From a virus, in the IMG/VR virus record IMGVR_UViG_3300008114_000012, positions 62,001-126,000 of that record: DNA of 64,000 nucleotides, one strand, 5' to 3'. How positions within the stretch are numbered: the first letter of the stretch is position 1; each line of letters opens with the position of its first letter. Made by a program: the position numbers and the translations under genes. Below the pieces are notes generated by a model, which saw only the letters and a list, made by a program, of their open reading frames with translations, did not search any database and was not told where the DNA came from. This document shows, one piece after another, positions 62,069 through 64,000 of the stretch.

Positions 62069-63029
62069 AGAAGAAGAAAGTTTTACCAATAGGCTTAAAA
62101 GTGAAATTAATACCCAAGCCGGTAGAAGTGGTGTCGTACATAAGTATGGTAGTGACGCGGTAATGTCAATTAATAAACTTACACAATCTTTAGGTGAGGA
62201 TGAAATGGAAGAGGACTGGTCTGAAAAGTATAAAAAAAGTATTGACTGTAATAACCCAAAAGGATTTAGTCAAAGAGCTCATTGTCAAGGGAGGAAAAAG
62301 AAAATGAAAGAAAATATAACCGAAGCCGAAAGAACATTAATGGCAAGATTGAAAGACTTGGCAAGAAAACACGTCAAGGGTGACTCAAAAGATGCTAACC
62401 GAAAGGAAAAAATACAAAAAATGTTTGACATGTTAGTAAAACAACTTCACAAAGGTACAAAGGTGGAGATGGAACACGACATGGGTAAAGAGGAGGCTCA
62501 AAAAATAGCTTTAGACCATTTGGAGGAATTTCCTGATTATTATACACGTTTAAAAAAGGCGGAGGCGGCTGAAGCCACAGGCTCGGGCTCGGCTGGTGGG
62601 TTTGAGGTCCCCTTATTTTCTGAACCAAAAAAACTTGATAGTATGTTCAAATCAGAACAACCTAAAAAGAAAGTTAAAGGAGGTTTTGTTAATGACGAAA
62701 CCCCCAAGAAGGTCGAGGCTACCGAAGCTACCAGCTCTTCTTCTGTTGGTGCCTATGACGCACCAGGTTTTGAAGATGTTAAAATGAAAGGTAATAATGA
62801 ACGTGGTTCAGGTAGGTCATATAAGAATACACAAATACCTGGTGGAAAATTTGTTAAAGTTAAGGAAAAATGTAAAAAATTTCCTTATTGTAATCAGGGA
62901 GATATTAAAGCTTTGAAAATTTGGGAGAATAAGACACTCCAAAAAGTCATAACAGACATAAGTAAAAAACAGAATATTAGTGAGAGTGTAATCAAAAATA
63001 TTATTGCTTACGAACTAGGATTAATTTAA
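62061..63029 (+). CDS. Virion-associated protein with DUF5661-like segment and repeated EAT..S.G...P.F motif
   Basis: This is a 322-aa protein. Residues about 61-78 (KSIDCNNPKGFSQRAHCQGR) match a motif seen in structural proteins of several T4-like phages. Residues about 125-170 (GTKVEMEHDMGKEEAQKIAL, then DHLEEFPDYYTRLKKAE) look like DUF5661. Two related motifs follow: EATGSGSAGGFEVPLF near 173 and EATSSSSVGAYDAPGF near 222, each in a low-complexity linker. The C terminus (KVITDISKKQNISESVIKNI) is helical. I take it for a head or prohead-core component; motif repetition may mark processing or binding sites. It overlaps the upstream gene by eight bases. Confidence 0.62.
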   Translation: MLKEEESFTNRLKSEINTQAGRSGVVHKYGSDAVMSINKLTQSLGEDEMEEDWSEKYKKSIDCNNPKGFSQRAHCQGRKKKMKENITEAERTLMARLKDLARKHVKGDSKDANRKEKIQKMFDMLVKQLHKGTKVEMEHDMGKEEAQKIALDHLEEFPDYYTRLKKAEAAEATGSGSAGGFEVPLFSEPKKLDSMFKSEQPKKKVKGGFVNDETPKKVEATEATSSSSVGAYDAPGFEDVKMKGNNERGSGRSYKNTQIPGGKFVKVKEKCKKFPYCNQGDIKALKIWENKTLQKVITDISKKQNISESVIKNIIAYELGLI

Positions 63030-63038
63030 TTAAATTGA

Positions 63039-63046
63039 TATTTATA
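63039..63046 (+). promoter_or_regulatory. TATTTATA motif before last gene
   Basis: A perfect TATTTATA lies in the 31-bp gap, 14 bases upstream of the ATG at 63061, followed by an A-rich leader. Confidence 0.4.
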
Positions 63047-63060
63047 TAAAAAAATTAAAG

Positions 63061-64000
63061 ATGAGACAAAAACTTAACGAAACCTATATTAATAGTTTGG
63101 TTGAAAAAATTATCAACGAAACTATCCATGAAAAGGCTGAACAAATCGAAAATATGTTGATGGGTAAGGAGACTGAAGAAGGTAATGCCTTTACAGCAGC
63201 TCTCGCTAAAACTAAAAAAGGAGAAAAATTTAAGGTAGGTGATAATACATTTACCGATACTTCGGATTATAATGAAGGTGAATTGGGTGAGGGTGAAAGT
63301 GTTTGTGAACAATGTGGTGCTAAAGGTCCTATCATGGAAGGAAACATGTGTGAACAGTGTTCAATGAAAGAAGGTGTTTACGAGGAAGAAGATATGGATG
63401 TAATGGATATGGAAGATGATGAGGATGAACAAAACAAAGAGTTTTGTCAATATCAAAAAAGTAAAATCGATAGTGAAGACGATGAAGATGTTAGAAATGA
63501 TATGGTTCAGAGATATGAAGAAAAATGCTCTAGCATGGAAAAGAGCATGAAAGACTTAGCTCGCAGACCAATTAACATGAATGAAAAATTAGTAGGAGGA
63601 CAAAAAAGGTTAGATAAAAACAATAATGGAAGACTTGACTCTGAAGATTTTAAAATGTTGAGAAAAAGTAAAAAAAGTGGTGGCGAAACTAAGGAAATTT
63701 GGGGAGCTTTGGCAGGTGCTGCTGAAGCGGCTTTACCTTATGTGGCTCCGGCGGCAACTGATTGGGCTTTAGACAAAATGTTTGGTGAAAATGTCGAGAA
63801 AAAAAATACAATAACAATGACCGAAGGAGAACTAATTAACTTCATTGAAAAAATTATCAAAGAAGAAAAATTGAAAGCAACTACTAAACATAAAGGATTA
63901 GCGACTTATGAAAAAGCTCACAAAGGTTCAGGTAAAGAGAACGAAGATTATCTAAAGAGTGTCACTAAAAAAATGAAAGACTATTTAAAAGATGGTTCTA
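63061..64000 (+). CDS. Virion/head-core-like protein with zinc knuckle and EF-hand-like loop (3' end missing)
   Basis: The frame is open from ATG 63061 to the end of the window (313 codons visible), so the C terminus lies outside. The start (RQKLNETYINSLVEKIINET) and a later segment (ITMTEGELINFIEKIIKEEK, near 250) are two copies of a short helical unit. A C-x2-C-x11-C-x2-C zinc knuckle (CEQCGAKGPIMEGNMCEQC) lies at about 82-100, followed by a strongly acidic patch. RLDKNNNGRLDSEDFKML near 185 matches an EF-hand calcium loop (D-x-N-x-N-G-x-L-D). It lacks any membrane helix, though an Ala-rich stretch near 215-235 is mildly hydrophobic. It is probably a virion or prohead component. Confidence 0.6.
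   Translation, partial: MRQKLNETYINSLVEKIINETIHEKAEQIENMLMGKETEEGNAFTAALAKTKKGEKFKVGDNTFTDTSDYNEGELGEGESVCEQCGAKGPIMEGNMCEQCSMKEGVYEEEDMDVMDMEDDEDEQNKEFCQYQKSKIDSEDDEDVRNDMVQRYEEKCSSMEKSMKDLARRPINMNEKLVGGQKRLDKNNNGRLDSEDFKMLRKSKKSGGETKEIWGALAGAAEAALPYVAPAATDWALDKMFGENVEKKNTITMTEGELINFIEKIIKEEKLKATTKHKGLATYEKAHKGSGKENEDYLKSVTKKMKDYLKDGS

Noticed and set aside
1-64000. tRNA genes, integrase, transposases, diversity-generating retroelement
   Set aside because: I saw no cloverleaf with a plausible anticodon arm in the short gaps, and no reverse transcriptase or recombinase motif. A dedicated scan would be needed to exclude them fully.

Overview
The window reads as part of a large, AT-rich, contractile-tailed (T4-like) bacteriophage genome that probably infects a member of the Bacteroidota. 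Phage identity rests on the T4-type baseplate wedge proteins (gp25-like and gp6-like), T4-type replication and recombination genes (DnaB-family helicase, primase, gp46/gp47-like SbcC/SbcD), ribonucleotide reductase, lysis-type genes and dense, mostly one-directional gene packing. The host guess rests on a near-perfect Bacteroidota promoter (TTTG-N19-TAnnTTTG) in front of a phage sigma-factor operon, on SprB-type repeats like those of Flavobacterium gliding adhesins, and on A-rich upstream regions instead of Shine-Dalgarno boxes. The standard genetic code is used (TAA, TAG and TGA all terminate genes). No tRNA, integrase, transposase or CRISPR array was recognised.

Layout. 1-4.3 kb: the 3' part of a DnaB-type helicase, then nrdB and nrdA, closed by a clear intrinsic terminator. 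4.35-29 kb: a rightward structural block with a conserved hypothetical gene, gp25-like and gp6-like wedge genes, then large baseplate or tail-fibre proteins, often coupled by TAATG overlaps. Among them are a 1846-aa protein with an internal hydrophobic segment, a PKD protein, a SprB-repeat plus beta-propeller protein and a GDSE-type tail protein. 29-32.3 kb: a RuvC-like resolvase, then a leftward four-gene island (primase, ParB-like membrane protein, PD-(D/E)XK nuclease, lytic transglycosylase). 32.3-53.2 kb: an adhesin or tail-fibre cluster. It holds a PA14-like protein, a 1481-aa Pro/Thr-linked protein ending in a VWA-like domain, a 3663-aa protein with seven beta-propeller-like modules joined by Pro/Thr linkers, and two paralogous fibre-tip-like proteins. 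53.2-58.7 kb: a replication/regulation block with a zinc-ribbon protein, SbcD, small proteins, SbcC, a DUF6576-like protein and an RpoD-like sigma factor, closed by a terminator. 58.8-64 kb: membrane proteins, an amidase-fold protein, an overlapping spanin-like pair, and small virion-associated or head-core-like proteins, the last cut by the window end.

How the genes fit together: NrdAB supplies dNTPs. Helicase, primase, SbcCD, the RuvC-like protein and the PD-(D/E)XK nuclease serve replication and recombination. The phage sigma factor could redirect host RNA polymerase, perhaps to the TATTTATA motif that recurs just upstream of structural genes. The baseplate and very long modular fibres would recognise the host. 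The transglycosylase, amidase-like protein and spanin-like pair would act on the envelope. The most unusual content is the adhesin cluster: bacterial-adhesin domains (SprB, PKD, PA14-like, VWA, beta-propeller) are shuffled between phage genes and joined by mucin-like TP linkers that expand in units of 24 or 30 bp.
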